Origin: Azolla caroliniana
Lineage: Eukaryota; Polypodiophyta
Reading direction: 5' to 3'
Length of the DNA: 64,000 nt
Assembly (NCBI GenBank): GCA_043228905.1
Contig: JBHGNT010000018.1
Span: 1,922,001-1,986,000, forward strand
In this document: in pieces, positions 10,576 to 23,365 of the stretch
Layout: every line of letters starts with the position of its first letter
How positions within the stretch are numbered: the stretch's first letter is position 1
Made by a program: the position numbers and the translations under genes
Notes under the pieces: generated by a model
The model's input: the letters and a program-made list of their open reading frames with translations, nothing else
What the model was told of the DNA's origin: nothing
Databases searched by the model: none

Positions 10576-12867
10576 CTGAAGTGTATGTTCGGTAGCTAGG
10601 TGGGCCTAAGAAATCTCAATTAATGGTTTTTAACATTTGGTTGTTTTTGCTTCAAGGTAATAATTAGTAATTTGATCTCCCATTATGCAAACATTTAGGT
10701 CATCATTTCTAACCCAAGGCATAGGCCTTCGTTATTAAAGAGTAGCCAATATTTTGGAAAGGAATCCATCTCCCCGAGTCAATGTGGATTTTGAAATCAT
10801 GGATTTCAGATTTCATCATGCATTTATATTTCACATATCTTAATGCCATGCCAAATTTCGTTCCAAAGCCCTCTTTATATATTTTTTCTTCATATTTTAG
10901 GGAAATGGATCTTAATAATTATTTCCCAAAAACTTTAAGCTCTTAATTCCTTAAATAAATTAGGTCTACACTAATCCACTTGAAAACTTAAATTTAGAGA
11001 TAATATAAATGTAAAATTTCATGGAGAGTACCATGTTATGCATCGTCATCCAAAGTATCCTCAATGATATCAAGGTATGTTGTTATTTAAGGGTTGTAAA
11101 AGTTGGAAAGCAATGTTTTGCTCTTTTAATTAACATATTTCTTATATTGATAATGAACATACAAGCATTCATAAAGAGTAATTTCATCATTTGATAAAAT
11201 ATTTGATTAAAGAGAGAATGGTGTGGATATGTTATTCATAATATAATCTAATGAAAGAGAGAATCTTCAAGTGGAGTACTACTTGACCTACTTGATTAAT
11301 ACATGGCAAGTAAAATATATGAGGTGATTGTATAACAATGAATATAGTAGTTTCAACAAGAATGGAACTACATAAACACGGCCTCATTTGTAAAGAGATA
11401 TTATAATTTAGAATGAGTTACAATGGATTCAACAACGGGATAGCTTAATGATTTTGTATGGTTATTACTTGAATGTCAACATCACTACATTCTTCTAAAA
11501 CTTATTCCTAACCTACCAGCCACCTAATGCCACAACTTTTAACAAAGAAATAAAAGGTGCCTACATTAGTTTATGTTTAAAACCCCGTAGTGCAAATCTT
11601 TACTCTTTTCTAGTTTTGTCGCAAGGCGAGGTAATTTCGTGGATATTCAACACCTCAACGAGATTGAAAGTGGAGAGAAAGAAAGAAAGAAATTATTGTT
11701 ACCTTTCCGGAATGCCTTGAAGGCGAGGGCATGTATGGATGTGTGTGTGTGTGTGTGTGTGTGACTAGGACAATGTCAATAATACAAAATCGGGTTCAGA
11801 TACAAACGGAGTTGAAACAAAGTATGGTTTTAACAAAGGTTAATGCCCGACAATTTCTCATGTTTTACACCACAACATAAACAGCATTTCTATGATGTGC
11901 CTCAAGTTATAATGTCATGGACACATAAATCTAGGGTATACGAACTCATTCTTATGTCAACTGTTTTGCGATTGTCCCAAACATACGAGGCTAGAAACTA
12001 TTTGCCCCAAACTCCAAAGGTCAATCATTTTCTCGTCACTTCGGCATGTGGACATAGCACACTAGGAGGGCCTTAGTGAACGGAGACCGACTGATGCAAC
12101 AAACTGATGACAAACGTTACGTTTAGGGTTTAGGGTTTAGGGCACTCTTCGAGGGCTTTAATATAATTAGTAAACAAAGTTCGACGGGAGCTGCAAATCA
12201 AAAGGGTCTGCGATGTGATCAGCATTAGAGTATTACATAGGAAATGGGTCATGATGCAGATAGAGATGCTAGTGTGTCCCGGACATTGAGCCTGAGAGTG
12301 CCGATAGTGTGAACACGGCATGGCCTAAGGAACTAAGTGTGAGTGCTTTGGTACATGAGGACACACACAAGAAGAAGAACATGAATGAATGAATGAATGA
12401 ATGAATGAAGAAGAAGAAGAAGAAGAAGAAGAAGAGTCATTGAGTGGAAAGTGAGGAATGAGATGATTATGTGTTTTCAAAAAGTAGAGTTAAAAATGCT
12501 TTTTGCTTTTTGCTTTTTGCTTTTCTAAGCTTTCCCCTTGCTTCTGCTTCTTTTTATGGTTCCCTTTCACTTTCATTCAAATTTTTTTTATTTTTTTTTA
12601 TTTTTATGATGCAGTTATCAATGAAACAAAAAGCCTTTTTGAACCTTCTTCTTCTCATGCTTCTTCCTTCTCAATATGTATGTTATCCTGATCTCTGTGT
12701 ACTGCCCTGCCCCCTTCAAAAACCATGATGATTCATGTCTTCTTGTCACAATTACTTAATACTGCTACTTATACAGCCTTGGAATTGAAGTAAGGCGCTT
12801 CTGATTCCTAGTTATTATACCCCAATTTAAGTGCTAAATCTTTATCTCTCGATTCTTATCTTAATAA
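10576..12867. other. intergenic, AT-rich
   Basis: No protein-like frame is recognised. It holds a (GT)n run at about 11739-11763, three TTTAGGG-type units at 12121-12142, (GAAT)n at about 12383-12408, (GAA)n at about 12408-12435, three TGCTTTT(T) units near 12498-12523 and T-rich tracts up to 12605. The last ~400 bp should contain the promoter and 5' leader of the bHLH gene, but I see no TATA box that I would defend. Confidence 0.5.
12121..12142. repeat. interstitial telomere-type repeat (TTTAGGG)3
   Basis: Three consecutive GTTTAGG/TTTAGGG heptamers, the usual plant telomere unit, about 730 bp upstream of the bHLH start. Confidence 0.85.
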
Positions 12868-15800
12868 ATGGAGAATTCTCATGATCTGGTCATTCCGGCT
12901 ATGGTTAACCCTGCTAATAATAATAATAATGCTCAGGATCAAGATGATGATGCCAGTAATAATATCACTAATAATGTTAGGCATAGCATGAGAAATATCT
13001 CTGATGATCATACGGCTCTGATAATACCACATCGATCAGGCCATGGCAACCATGGAGCTTTAAATGTTAATTCCTCGGAAAATATGATGAATCATACCCT
13101 GAATCACCACCACAGTGGTGGTACTGACAATTCTTCCTGGTATTGGCAATCAATGCTGAACATGATGCAGCAGCAGAGCCATATGAGTAACAACCTCAAA
13201 ATCGATCATGGCCTCACCATAGATCATCATATCAGTAACAATGATATGCTGGTGCAGGGATCTGTCGCAGACATCAATGGCGCCTGCATTCATCCGTTAG
13301 GAGAGCCTACAGCCTCCCCTGACACAGGCGCCATGTGGAGCCAGGAATTCCTGTAAGATTTCTTTTTGTTAAATTCCTGCAAGGGATGATACGATCGATC
13401 GACACAGATATGTGGTCATCATGATCGTAGGGGGGGGGTGTATTTTATGGAAAAAAAAATTTGAGGGTTTTATGTTGCTAAATCTGCCTGTGTGAATGAA
13501 TGGATCCATGCATACCACATATATGTGATGATCTTGCCATGGATTAGGTCAAACAAGTATTAGGGTAGAAAATCAGTAGGGTTTTAGGTTTCTGAGACAT
13601 GAAAATACAGAATTCCTCCTTCCTCTCCCCCCCCCCTACTTTCATTCTCTGAGGTATTTATTTATTAGGGTTTCGAGCTACTGACAGGTTCTGGAGCTTC
13701 TGATGTCGTTATGAAATTTATTTATTTTAGGGTTACAACGGGGCCATTGATGGCGGATGTGAAGCCCAGCATTCATGCAGCGACGTGTTCTGACCACCAC
13801 CTTGACCAGCAGACCCGGATGGGCCATCTTGACCAAAACCTTGACCATCAGGACGGGTCCGGATACCTTGACCAACAGAACCGGCAGGGCCGACTTGACC
13901 AACAGAACCGGCGCGGCTATCTTGACCAACGTCTTGACCAGCAGAACCGGGAGGGCCATCTTGACCAACGCCTTGACCAGCAGAACCGTCAGGGCGACCT
14001 TAACCAACGCCTTGACCAGCAGAGGCCGCAGGGCCGCCTTGACCAAGGCCTTGACCGGCACGGCCATCTTGACCAGGACCTTGACCGCTCGCACCAAGAC
14101 CTCCAAGACCTGCTCATGTACCCCAAGCTCACCGTCCGGGAGCTCCTCTTCTCCGACCCCCACGTGTCGCCCCCTGATTGGCCCTTCCTGGACGAGCTCC
14201 CCCTCGGGATGGCCACCGGCGCCGCCGGTAACAACGCCTACGACCACGACCGCTTCAGCAGCGGCAGTAGCACGCTCACCGACGCCAGCCAATGGGGCGG
14301 CGCCACGTCCGCGCCCACGTGTCCTCCGCCGCCGCCGCCGCCGCATCTCGGCCGTACACGTGTCATCAAGCAGGAGTACAATCCGATGGAGCCCCTCCAG
14401 TTCGCTCGCGACAGCAGCAGTAATGCTGCTAATTACCCTAAATTATCCGCCGCCGCCTCCACCTCCAGCGCCATGATCAGTACTAACCCTAATAGCACTA
14501 ATCATCTGTACTTGCTCAATAATCACAGCAATCCTCCTCTGCAATTAGTGAACCCTAATCCACATTTACCCGTTCCTGCTATCCCTAACCCTAACCCTAA
14601 CCCTAACACGCAACTAGCTGATCAGCTGCTGTGGAGCATTTCTAACCCTAATCTGAACTCCTTGGATCATATCAGCCCTACACTAATCCATCCCACCATA
14701 TCATCATCGGCCCATCACGATCTCCATTCCGACCATCAGCTCAACAAGATCGGCAGTTATGTGTTCAATCCTGCAACTGCCGCCAACTGCGCCGACAACC
14801 AGAATCTTAATTCGCTGCAGTTTGGCGGCGGGATAGCGCCGCCACCCAACGGTTATGGCGCGCAGTACAGAGGACCGACCAATCAGAGGCCGACACCTGG
14901 CAGCAGCATGCCGCAGCCAATGGCGAAGCCCAAAACAGTGCGAAATACGGAGGTGGGTCCGAATTTATTTATTATTTCATAAATCTATTATGTAAATATT
15001 ATATATAATTCTATAATTATACATAGAACCACATTAATTAGGGTTTAGGGATAGAGGTATCAGGTCATGCGGATTATTAATTTACATAAAATGACGTTAA
15101 TTTTTTGTATATATATATAGCATTGCCATGAGATTCCCCAACCGATATAATCGCTAAAATACATTTATGTTGTTTTATATATAATTAATGTAACTATATA
15201 TCATTAATGTAAAGACATGGATAATTAATGTAAATATATGTATAAGTAATGTGATTATATATATATATATAATTAATGTAATCATATATATATAATATGT
15301 AATCATATGTATAATTAATGTAATCATATGTATAATTAATGTAATCATATGTATATATATAGTTAATGTAGTTATAGAGATAAAAGATTTGTACTTTAGC
15401 TAAGGTTGGGAAACCTCATGGCATCTCTTCAAAACCCACCAAAAAAAAAAACTCAAAATCCACGACATTGTCATAGAGATCACCAAGATGTTCCTCATCT
15501 CTATAATTAGCTACAAATCTAGCGGAAGCATTACAGCATTAGCCTATGTACTACATTTCCGAGGGCCGCAACCATCCACATTGATCTCGATCCGGGAGTC
15601 ACAACAACATGATCTCTGACCCTGTTGTTGACACATCCCAACTAGTAATTTGCTTGACCACATATCTAGTCGCAATATTCAGACCTTGTCCAAACACACA
15701 ATCATTGTGACCTCGTTTAACTTTTAAATTCAACAACATATAGAAAAAAACATCTTATTATGTGGGCTAACTTCATTGGGAAGACTCCACCCACCAAGTC

Positions 15801-18800
15801 TAGTCTAGTTGGCCCCTTAGCCTAGTTTTCCCAACCGATCAAGTATCTCGAGGGATTTATAATAACCTATGCTTGTTGTTCTTGTATAGATAAAAAATCC
15901 CCTTGACTACTTAATCAACGTATCTACACAAAAACATCCACACCTTATAAGGTTCGCCCAATGTAGTCCTTAAGCCACAACCTTAGGATTATAAAACACA
16001 GGCACATGACTGCTCTATCAAGGAAATTCCCGCCATTGGCCACTTGAATAACCTATGTCATAGTGAATATAAATTGCCAAATCCCCTAGAGGACTTTGCA
16101 CTTAATGGGACATTGCCTAAAGGTTATAGTCCATTAAGTTGTATGACAAGAAACACATTTTAGGTTTACGACAAGAGACATCATGTGAATGGCAACATTT
16201 ATTCTTTAATAGAACGTTTGTTGTCCAACAAGGATATTCTCTATTTTGAAGTAGGTAAAGATTAGACGGGATTTTTACAACACACAACCACTCCTATATT
16301 AAGCTTAAATATAGCCTATTCTCAAAGTTGGCTTTAGTTTCCTGATGATCTTTATAAATTTGATAGACAAGGCTCAACAATTAATAAACCATTATTTGAA
16401 TCCAAAAAATGATGAGTATTCATAGAGTTTCTTTCATTGGGAGATTCAATACTCCATTCAACTTTGTCGTGTCTAATTATGATGTTCAAATATATCTAGA
16501 TGAAACATTGAGCCGTATAGAAAAGAGTATGATTTGCATACAAGTAACTCCTGAAGGTTGCGTGCATTTAAACTATTGGGATGTTTCAAAGCCCTTTTGG
16601 GATGGTTATGCCTAGAATTTGGAAACCTATGCTATATTGTAGTATGCAATACATTTTTCTAAGCAATTGAATAATTCATTTAATGCAGTAGCAAATATTG
16701 TTTTGTTTGTATTGTATGGGATATGTAACAGACCTATGCATGTGAGAATGTATACATACCTACATTCTTTTGTTGGTAGTGTTGCCGATATGGTGTCCAT
16801 CGATGGAAACTTTCGGGATTATTATCATTAAAATCTCACATTTTGATTTATCTAGTAAAATGCATTTTTTCTAAACAACCTCGAAACTCTCATTAAATTT
16901 AAGATAGTTGTACTAGTTTCTTGTAGTCCATGTGGATACATATGTATAACCTCCATATGTTCAAATGTAACTTAAGATACATATACCATCTTTTTCTATA
17001 TCATGTGTATATGTAGCCTTGCATATGCTCTCATATGTAAACTTGGTAGTAGTAATATTGGCGATGGTAAATTGTAACAGTAGATGTTGACAAAAGATAT
17101 TTAAATATTCCAGTCTAATATCGCATGCATTATTCTTGGTAGTTTCATTCACCATATGAATCATAACATATCCATTTCATAGATTTGCTAGTTTGAAAAG
17201 TGAGCTAAAAATAAGACACAAAGGTGATGAAATATTGTGTTCATTTGATGCCCATGTAAGATTATACGTGATATTCTTATTGTTTTGGCAATCAACATAT
17301 TTTTGAAACTTTCATAAGTATCACTAAACTAACTTTTTTGTAGTTTGAAAGATGGTAGATTCTATGCCTAGATGTAACTTCCTTGGCTATCTCATTTTGA
17401 ATGTTGGATTGTCTCAATAACAAAGTGAACTAAAAGCAATGTAGTTCTAATTCTTAATAACTCCTAGGAAAGGTTTATTATATTTGCCTTTCTTTGATTT
17501 AACATTTGTATACTACATATATAGGTCTGTTGCTTCGTCCCGTGGAAGAATATGAATAAATGTTATGTCTTTGGTCACCATCTCGTTGCAAACAAAGCAT
17601 GATTTTTATATTCCTTAATATTTTTCAATTGTTTTTGGAGGATAAAACAAATTTGGGCAATGTAGCCTTGTTGATTTGATTGATATGGATCATTTGGATT
17701 TTCTCTACTACAAACTTGGAAGGTAGCTCTGAAAAGTTACATAGGCAAAGAAAACTAAATTATACATGTCAGTAGCGTTTTAATGCAACTCCCTTCAAAT
17801 ATGTGTTGTTAAGGGGGGACATTGATATTCAATTGCATATTTTTTTGTTTTATTCCTATTAGAAGGACAATTCATGGTTGTTTGCAAGTGAATATTGTCA
17901 TAAGATGATGGATGTCTATGAATGATTGGGGTTGAATATATGTACATATATTGATTTTACATGTCCATGTCCTTTTGTCCCTAGAATAACGACGATAGTT
18001 TAATTAGCACCTTTTGGGAAGACAATGCATAAAATTGTACATAAGATAAAGCTTATAAACATATGCGAGTAAAAGCTTTGCAATTAGAGAGCAGATTTTA
18101 GGGGCGGTGGGCTAATGGGACTCGTTGACTCGTTAAAGTGGGCGCGTGACTTTGAACGGGAGGAATTAACTTGCAAAGGACAAAACAAAGTTAGAGGGAA
18201 AATAGGGAGGAGTGGTGTGAACAGTGAGAGAGGATGTCACAGACATACTGACAAGTTATCATGTGTGCGCACGCGTGGGTATGTTTCTTTGTGTGTGTTG
18301 TTGGTTGATGCATGTGTATTGGCGAATATAGGGGGGCCAGCTCGAAGAATGTAAAGAAATTGTGGTACCATCGGAGGGGAAAGCGAATAATATTCATGGC
18401 GAGAAGCAGCTTTCTAGGGAACAAAGTTTCAAAAGGCCGAGGCTTCACCACCAACAGTACCACCAACAACCACCGCCTCAGACCTCATCCACAACCTCGT
18501 TCAAGGTACAAAAGAAAAAAGGAAGAAAAATAAAACAAGACAAGAAGGGGAGAGATATGGGGAGGGGGGGTAAAAACAATGTAAAGAATAAAGGTTGGAA
18601 AGTTTTTTTTGTTTTTTGTTTGCTTTTCTACACAAAAGCAAATGGAATATAACGGTCCTTTTTCAAAAAAGGGGGCATGGAAAAAAATAAAGGAAAAAAG
18701 AAAATCTAAAAGCTGCATTTATTCCCTTTTTTCCATTTTAAAAAAAACATATTCTGCTTTTTAATTCATTTTTTTTCACTACATTCTCTTCACTTTTGTA

Positions 18801-20815
18801 CTTATCCTTCTTCTTTTTATTTATTTTTTTGTGTTTTTAAACTTAGAATCTATGTACGTTATATTTTTTAACTTTATTTTATGTCTGTTTGTTTGTTTGT
18901 TTTTAACAAAACAAAAATCAAAATTTCAGGGCCAACCTCTGAGAAAAGAGAAAGTTACCGAAAGAATCACAACACTTCAGCAACTTGTTTCCCCATTTGG
19001 AAAGGTGATTTTGCGCTAATTAGTTGCTAATGATTCACTAGTTCCTAAATAAGCCCCAATGTCCTCTCTCATTTGTTTGTTTAAACATAAAACTTTGTGT
19101 TCAAACCCAGACGGACACTGCATCTGTGCTTCTCGAAACCATCGGATGTATCAAATACCTTCAAGAGAAAGTGGAGGTATAGAAACATAAAAATCAATCA
19201 ATCTCTTATCGTACCCTAGAACTATCAACTAAAAACACTAGTCTCATGAAAGCTTATGTTGACTCATACTTAATTTTCCACTTTAAAAGCAGGCCCTGAG
19301 TTCCCCCTACTTAAAAACCAACACCAATCCTACTGTAAGTTACTTGCTATTACTCTCAATGTTTTTAATCACGCAAACACTTCGTAAATACATGAATCAA
19401 TATATTAAGCTATATCATTCATGTGTGTGTGTGTGTGTGTGAGCGCTCGCTCTAAATCAAGCCTAACTTACTCACAAACGAACAAATATATGCTAGTATG
19501 TTGTTGAATCATCCAATGTTTTTCATTACGGATAATAACAAAAACATAATCAAGTATCAATGCCATGGTATTAACAAGGCTAGTTGCCTCATACACGTCC
19601 GTCTAGATAATCACGATTCACAACATGGATATTCATCTAGTCCTTTGAGTGGGGTAGCCTCTAGCATTGATTTGAATATGTATAGCAAACCAAGGTACGT
19701 CTTATGCCACTATACCTTTTCTGTTTACAATAGTTTTTGTTAATACATTTGTATCTCGCCAGTACTCCTATTACTTTCATATTTGGATGAGTGCCTTTGT
19801 ATTTTTGTAAATGCGGTAAAAACCCATTCTCAACTAAAATTTGCAAAGTTATTAATTCCATAAATAAACATTTTTAGCATATATTATGTTGATGTGATCT
19901 AGGGCCGTGTTGAGATGTCTATACTTTACATATGGTTTCTGTGTAGCAACCTCAATCACACATATGGAAATGATAGAGTTTAAAATTGTTGTGAGCAATT
20001 GGCATACCATTTTGGTATCAAGAATCTAACTAAGTCATAAGTGTCCAAGTACATGCCACACCAAAATGTTAGGTCCTCGACATATTGGTACCAATAGAGT
20101 CTATCCCTTTATTAGTATATCCCAAACATATTGGGAAGTTCCCATTCATACTTACCTAGTATTTAGATCACCATTAAGAATGCACATTTGTGATCCAGGA
20201 AGAAAAATACAAGGTGCTTTGAGAGCCAAAACTTGGTAGCAATATCATATTAAGATTGAATTTTCAAACAAAAGATATTGCTTGAAATTTTTTGTTGCTT
20301 GCTTGATAATATGTAATGAAGAAAATTGTGTGGGATAGTATTTGTTTAGCTACAATAGAGCATTTATTTAGGCCAAAAACCTATACCCAAGCAAAAACTA
20401 ACACTTCTAAATGCAAATGTATTGCATATTTTGTCGGTTTTTTTTATCACCATGTAATATGAAACCTATACTTGGTAAGTCGTATGAAAAAACTGTAATA
20501 AGTCCATATTGTTTGCAATTTTTGTGACCTCTCTTTCTCCATGATATAAAAGTTTTACACATCCACCAAGATCAAGTAAGAATAAATGACATACTTTCAA
20601 CTTTTTCTATAGTTCCCTCATGTTCTGGGTGTTTTTTCACATTGCTAATTCACGGATATCAATGACTTTTCTAGGGCGATCGAACCCAAAATGGTACAGA
20701 GGAACCGAGATTAGATTTGAGGAGTCGAGGGCTATGTTTGGTTCCTTTATCGTGTACCATGCAGGTTGCAAATGATACTGGGGTAGATTGTTGGTATGGG
20801 GGAACCTTTCGATAG
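12868..20815 (+). CDS. bHLH transcription factor, bHLH112/123/68-like
   Basis: Seven exons: 12868-13352, 13731-14952, 18341-18505, 18930-19004, 19111-19176, 19293-19334, 20675-20815. All junctions are GT-AG, phases agree, and the product is 731 aa. Exon 1 ends in the MWSQEFL phrase and exon 2 carries [12 protein letters not shown] with DWPFLDELP. Exon 3 gives KRPR, and exons 4-5 give the helix-loop-helix ([20 protein letters not shown], then [20 protein letters not shown]). Exon 6 gives ALSSPYL and exon 7 the family tail [15 protein letters not shown]. This is the plant subfamily with an atypical basic region lacking the His-Glu-Arg E-box triad; relatives act in the nucleus in stress, root and gibberellin responses. 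It is longer than usual (about 400-500 aa) because of an LDQ-rich repeat at residues ~185-287. The start is the first ATG in frame with exon 1. Intron 2 is 3.4 kb and intron 6 is 1.3 kb. Confidence 0.93.
13798..14106 (+). repeat. coding minisatellite (LDQ repeats) in bHLH exon 2
   Basis: Tandem copies of a unit built on CTTGACCAACGCCTTGACC and AGCAGAACCG encode 13-residue repeats of the form [13 protein letters not shown], with 9-residue variants (LDQQNRxGx) at the left. About eight units cover residues 185-287. No stop or frame break occurs, and the flanking peptide is family-like on the right. Confidence 0.92.
14583..14607 (+). repeat. telomere-like (CCCTAA)4 inside coding exon
   Basis: Four CCCTAA hexamers encode an Asn-Pro repeat (PNPNPNPN) in the bHLH protein. 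Scattered AACCCTAAT units on both sides (14482-14655) encode further NPN motifs. Confidence 0.9.
15170..15375. repeat. AT-rich tandem repeat in bHLH intron 2
   Basis: About ten diverged units of the type ATAATTAATGTAATCATATG in tandem, period roughly 20-24 bp. Confidence 0.8.
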
Positions 20816-22579
20816 GTCACATTAAGGTGTCATTATTATACAATCATCCACTACATAATTGACATGGGATAATAATATTGTTACACCAAACATACTACCA
20901 AGGATACCCTATATATAGGAAATAACTACAACTTTTCAAGGTCTACTTAGATTAGGGTTTGGGAAAAGGTTAAGCTTGTCTTCACTTATTATTCTTAATT
21001 AACTTGACTTAAAACCATATTGAAGTGTACAAGAGTTTATAACTACATATTCAATGGTGCTAGGCGGCTCCATGAACCAAAATGAGTTAGAAAAGTGTTG
21101 GTTTTTGGGGGATCAATGTATATATTACTTTTTAAGTTTTTGGGGTTTTCCTAGCCCTAATTCAATCGTCCCTTCAAAATTGTTTGATTTTGTGAAAATA
21201 AACAACATTCTCATGTAACCTAAATGTAATAAATGAAAGTTTAGATTATTAGTATTGTGCACTCCAATTTGTTGATACATGCTCGAGCTCAATTTTCTAC
21301 ATTCCAAACTTTGTCGTTGCCTTTGGTATGGCCACACAATATCGAATATCATGTCAAGTATGTTTGATAAGAATGGATGTTGTGCACATGAATTATCACG
21401 TGAATTTGAAATGTAATTTAAAATAATGGTCATTTTATTCAAGAAAGTCTCTAATGCAACACAAGAATGGTAAAACTAATATTGAACAAGAAAATGAAAT
21501 TCCACTAATTTCTTGAACGAAATTTTGGGAAGTAAGGGAGATTAAGGATATAACATCACCATTTTTCTATAAAACATATTGATTTTTTATTCTTATTTTG
21601 GTTTCAAGTGCCCTTATCAAAGAAACCCCCCTGCACTTGAATGTTTACAACGAGAGAGCACCTAGGCTTTGCGAAACGTAGGCACCAATCTATGGTCAAT
21701 AAGCTATGAATTTGAAAGTTGGTTGGGATCCACCACCTAAATATTCGACTAGGGACTTTCACTTGGTGTTGGACCACTTGAAAAACCCATGTGAGGACGG
21801 AACCATAAATTATGCTACACATATACATCCTGATTCCTCTGACCTCATGTGTCCCTTGAGCATTATTGAACACAAAACTTCGTAGTGTTGAGGTTATGGG
21901 ATCACAGCACTTGGGTAAGCCATAGTGATATATACGTATATATAAATATACATTAATCTATAATACATAGTTACATCTCACGAAATATAATTAAAGTTTG
22001 TTATTATACAAATCTTGTAGATACTTCTTACTATGTAATCATAATTAGGTGGGCGTGAACAATGCCACGCACGCATGGGGCATAAAGCAGATGATGAAAG
22101 TTTTAAGGAGAACTATCTTACCCAAGAGATTATTATCTATTGATATCAATCAACTAAAGTAATTTTCGAATATACTTTTCCCCATATGGATTAATCATTA
22201 AACACAGAATGCCCACACATGTCTTCATTAAAGTAAAAGCTACCAATGCAGAGTAGACTTGTCACTATCATGTGCACACATTAAGGCTATAAACTATAAA
22301 CAAGATCATTCTATAAAAATTTGAAAAGAGTGCACTTTGTAACTTAGAGTCCTTGTTTCTCCACATAACTTATTGTTGATAAGGACTAAGGATTCAAGGG
22401 TCGATTTTATTGCATCTTTTTAAATCTTAGTGCTTGACCATTGTAAACACGACATTGATTATGTCGTGAATTAGTTAGATACTTGTTGGTAAACACATGT
22501 ATAATGCTTTTTGCTGAACTTTCGTGTTTAAACTTATTGTTTCTTCTTACTTACAAAATTATTTAGTCATTAATGGTGA
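20816..22579. other. intergenic 3' of the bHLH gene
   Basis: AT-rich, with only short open frames that resemble nothing known. The bHLH 3' untranslated end should lie in the first few hundred bases. No clear transposon signature. Confidence 0.45.
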
Positions 22580-22588
22580 TTATAATAA

Positions 22589-22899
22589 GAGAAAAGTACC
22601 AAGATACCCTTGGAAGTTCTTCTATTTACCAAAATGCCCCTGGAAGTTCCAAATTTACCAAACTACCCCTATGTCCAAAAAATTACACTTTATAAAGTAA
22701 TTATACACTCAAATCTACAAGCCCTATTTACAAAGATGGAAGAAATGGACCTGAACTAGCCCTATTTACCAAATATTTGAGTGTATAATTACTTTATAAA
22801 GTGTATTTTTTTGGACATAGGGTAGTTTGGTAAATTTGGAACTTCCAGGGGCATTCTAGTAATTAGACGAACTTCCAGGGGTATCTTGGTACTTTTCCC
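22589..22899. mobile_element. 311-bp foldback MITE, Mutator-like
   Basis: The left arm begins GAGAAAAGTACCAAGATACC and the right arm reads back as GGGAAAAGTACCAAGATACC. The two arms stay complementary for about 120-140 bp with few mismatches, leaving a small loop. It is flanked by an exact 9-bp target-site duplication, TTATAATAA, at 22580-22588 and 22900-22908. Long inverted repeats starting with G and a 9-bp duplication point to a non-autonomous Mutator-like element. There is no coding capacity. Confidence 0.9.
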
Positions 22900-23060
22900 T
22901 TATAATAACTTGTGAATTGCCATTATCTTTTGCAACTATGGGAAAACTTCGAAATACTCCTCTATTTTTTCTTTTTGCTCCATCCCATTGTTTATTCAAT
23001 TATATGCACTATTTGATCAGTTACATGAGCAAGATAACAAGATCTTATAAAAAGATCTTA

Positions 23061-23365
23061 TAAAACACAATATGCATATAAGTTAGACAAAGAAGCATAT
23101 AAGATAGGCCAAATCGACAAATGGAAATTAGTAGATTGAATAACACAAAAAAGTTCCTATTTGCAATAACATACAAGACTTCAAATCTCTAACAAATTTA
23201 ACACAAATAGTGTAAAACACAATATGCATATATAGTTAGACAAAGAAGCATATAAGATAGGCCAAATCGACAAATGAAAATTAGTAGATTGAATAACACA
23301 AAAAAGTTCATATTTGCAATAGCATACAAGACTTCAAATCTCCAACAAATTTAACACAAATAGTG
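23061..23365. repeat. two tandem copies of a 152-bp unit
   Basis: Unit 1 spans 23061-23212 and unit 2 spans 23213-23365. Both start TAAAACACAATATGCATATA and end TTTAACACAAATAGTG. Only a handful of single-base differences and one 2-bp insertion separate them. Confidence 0.93.

Noticed and set aside
12471-12728. Hydrophobic 85-codon frame before the bHLH gene
   Set aside because: Low-complexity T-rich DNA gives Phe/Leu runs; it lies in the probable leader or promoter and has no recognisable domain.
13678-14346. 222-codon minus-strand frame rich in Val/Leu/Lys, and another minus frame reading Gly-Gln-Gly-rich, collagen-like words
   Set aside because: Both are antisense shadows of the LDQ minisatellite in the bHLH exon. 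The collagen-like frame has a stop and no start, and the plus frame has family support on the right-hand side.
13775-14476. 233-codon plus-strand frame rich in Thr/Leu
   Set aside because: Overlapping second frame of the same minisatellite and G+C-rich exon; no homology expected.
16409-16615. 68-codon frame in bHLH intron 2
   Set aside because: No recognised motif and no phase-compatible splice signals linking it to the neighbouring exons.
19990-20040. TTGGTATCAAGAATC, resembling a tRNA-Met primer-binding site of an LTR element
   Set aside because: It lies in bHLH intron 6 with no LTR end immediately upstream and no gag downstream; the match is short.
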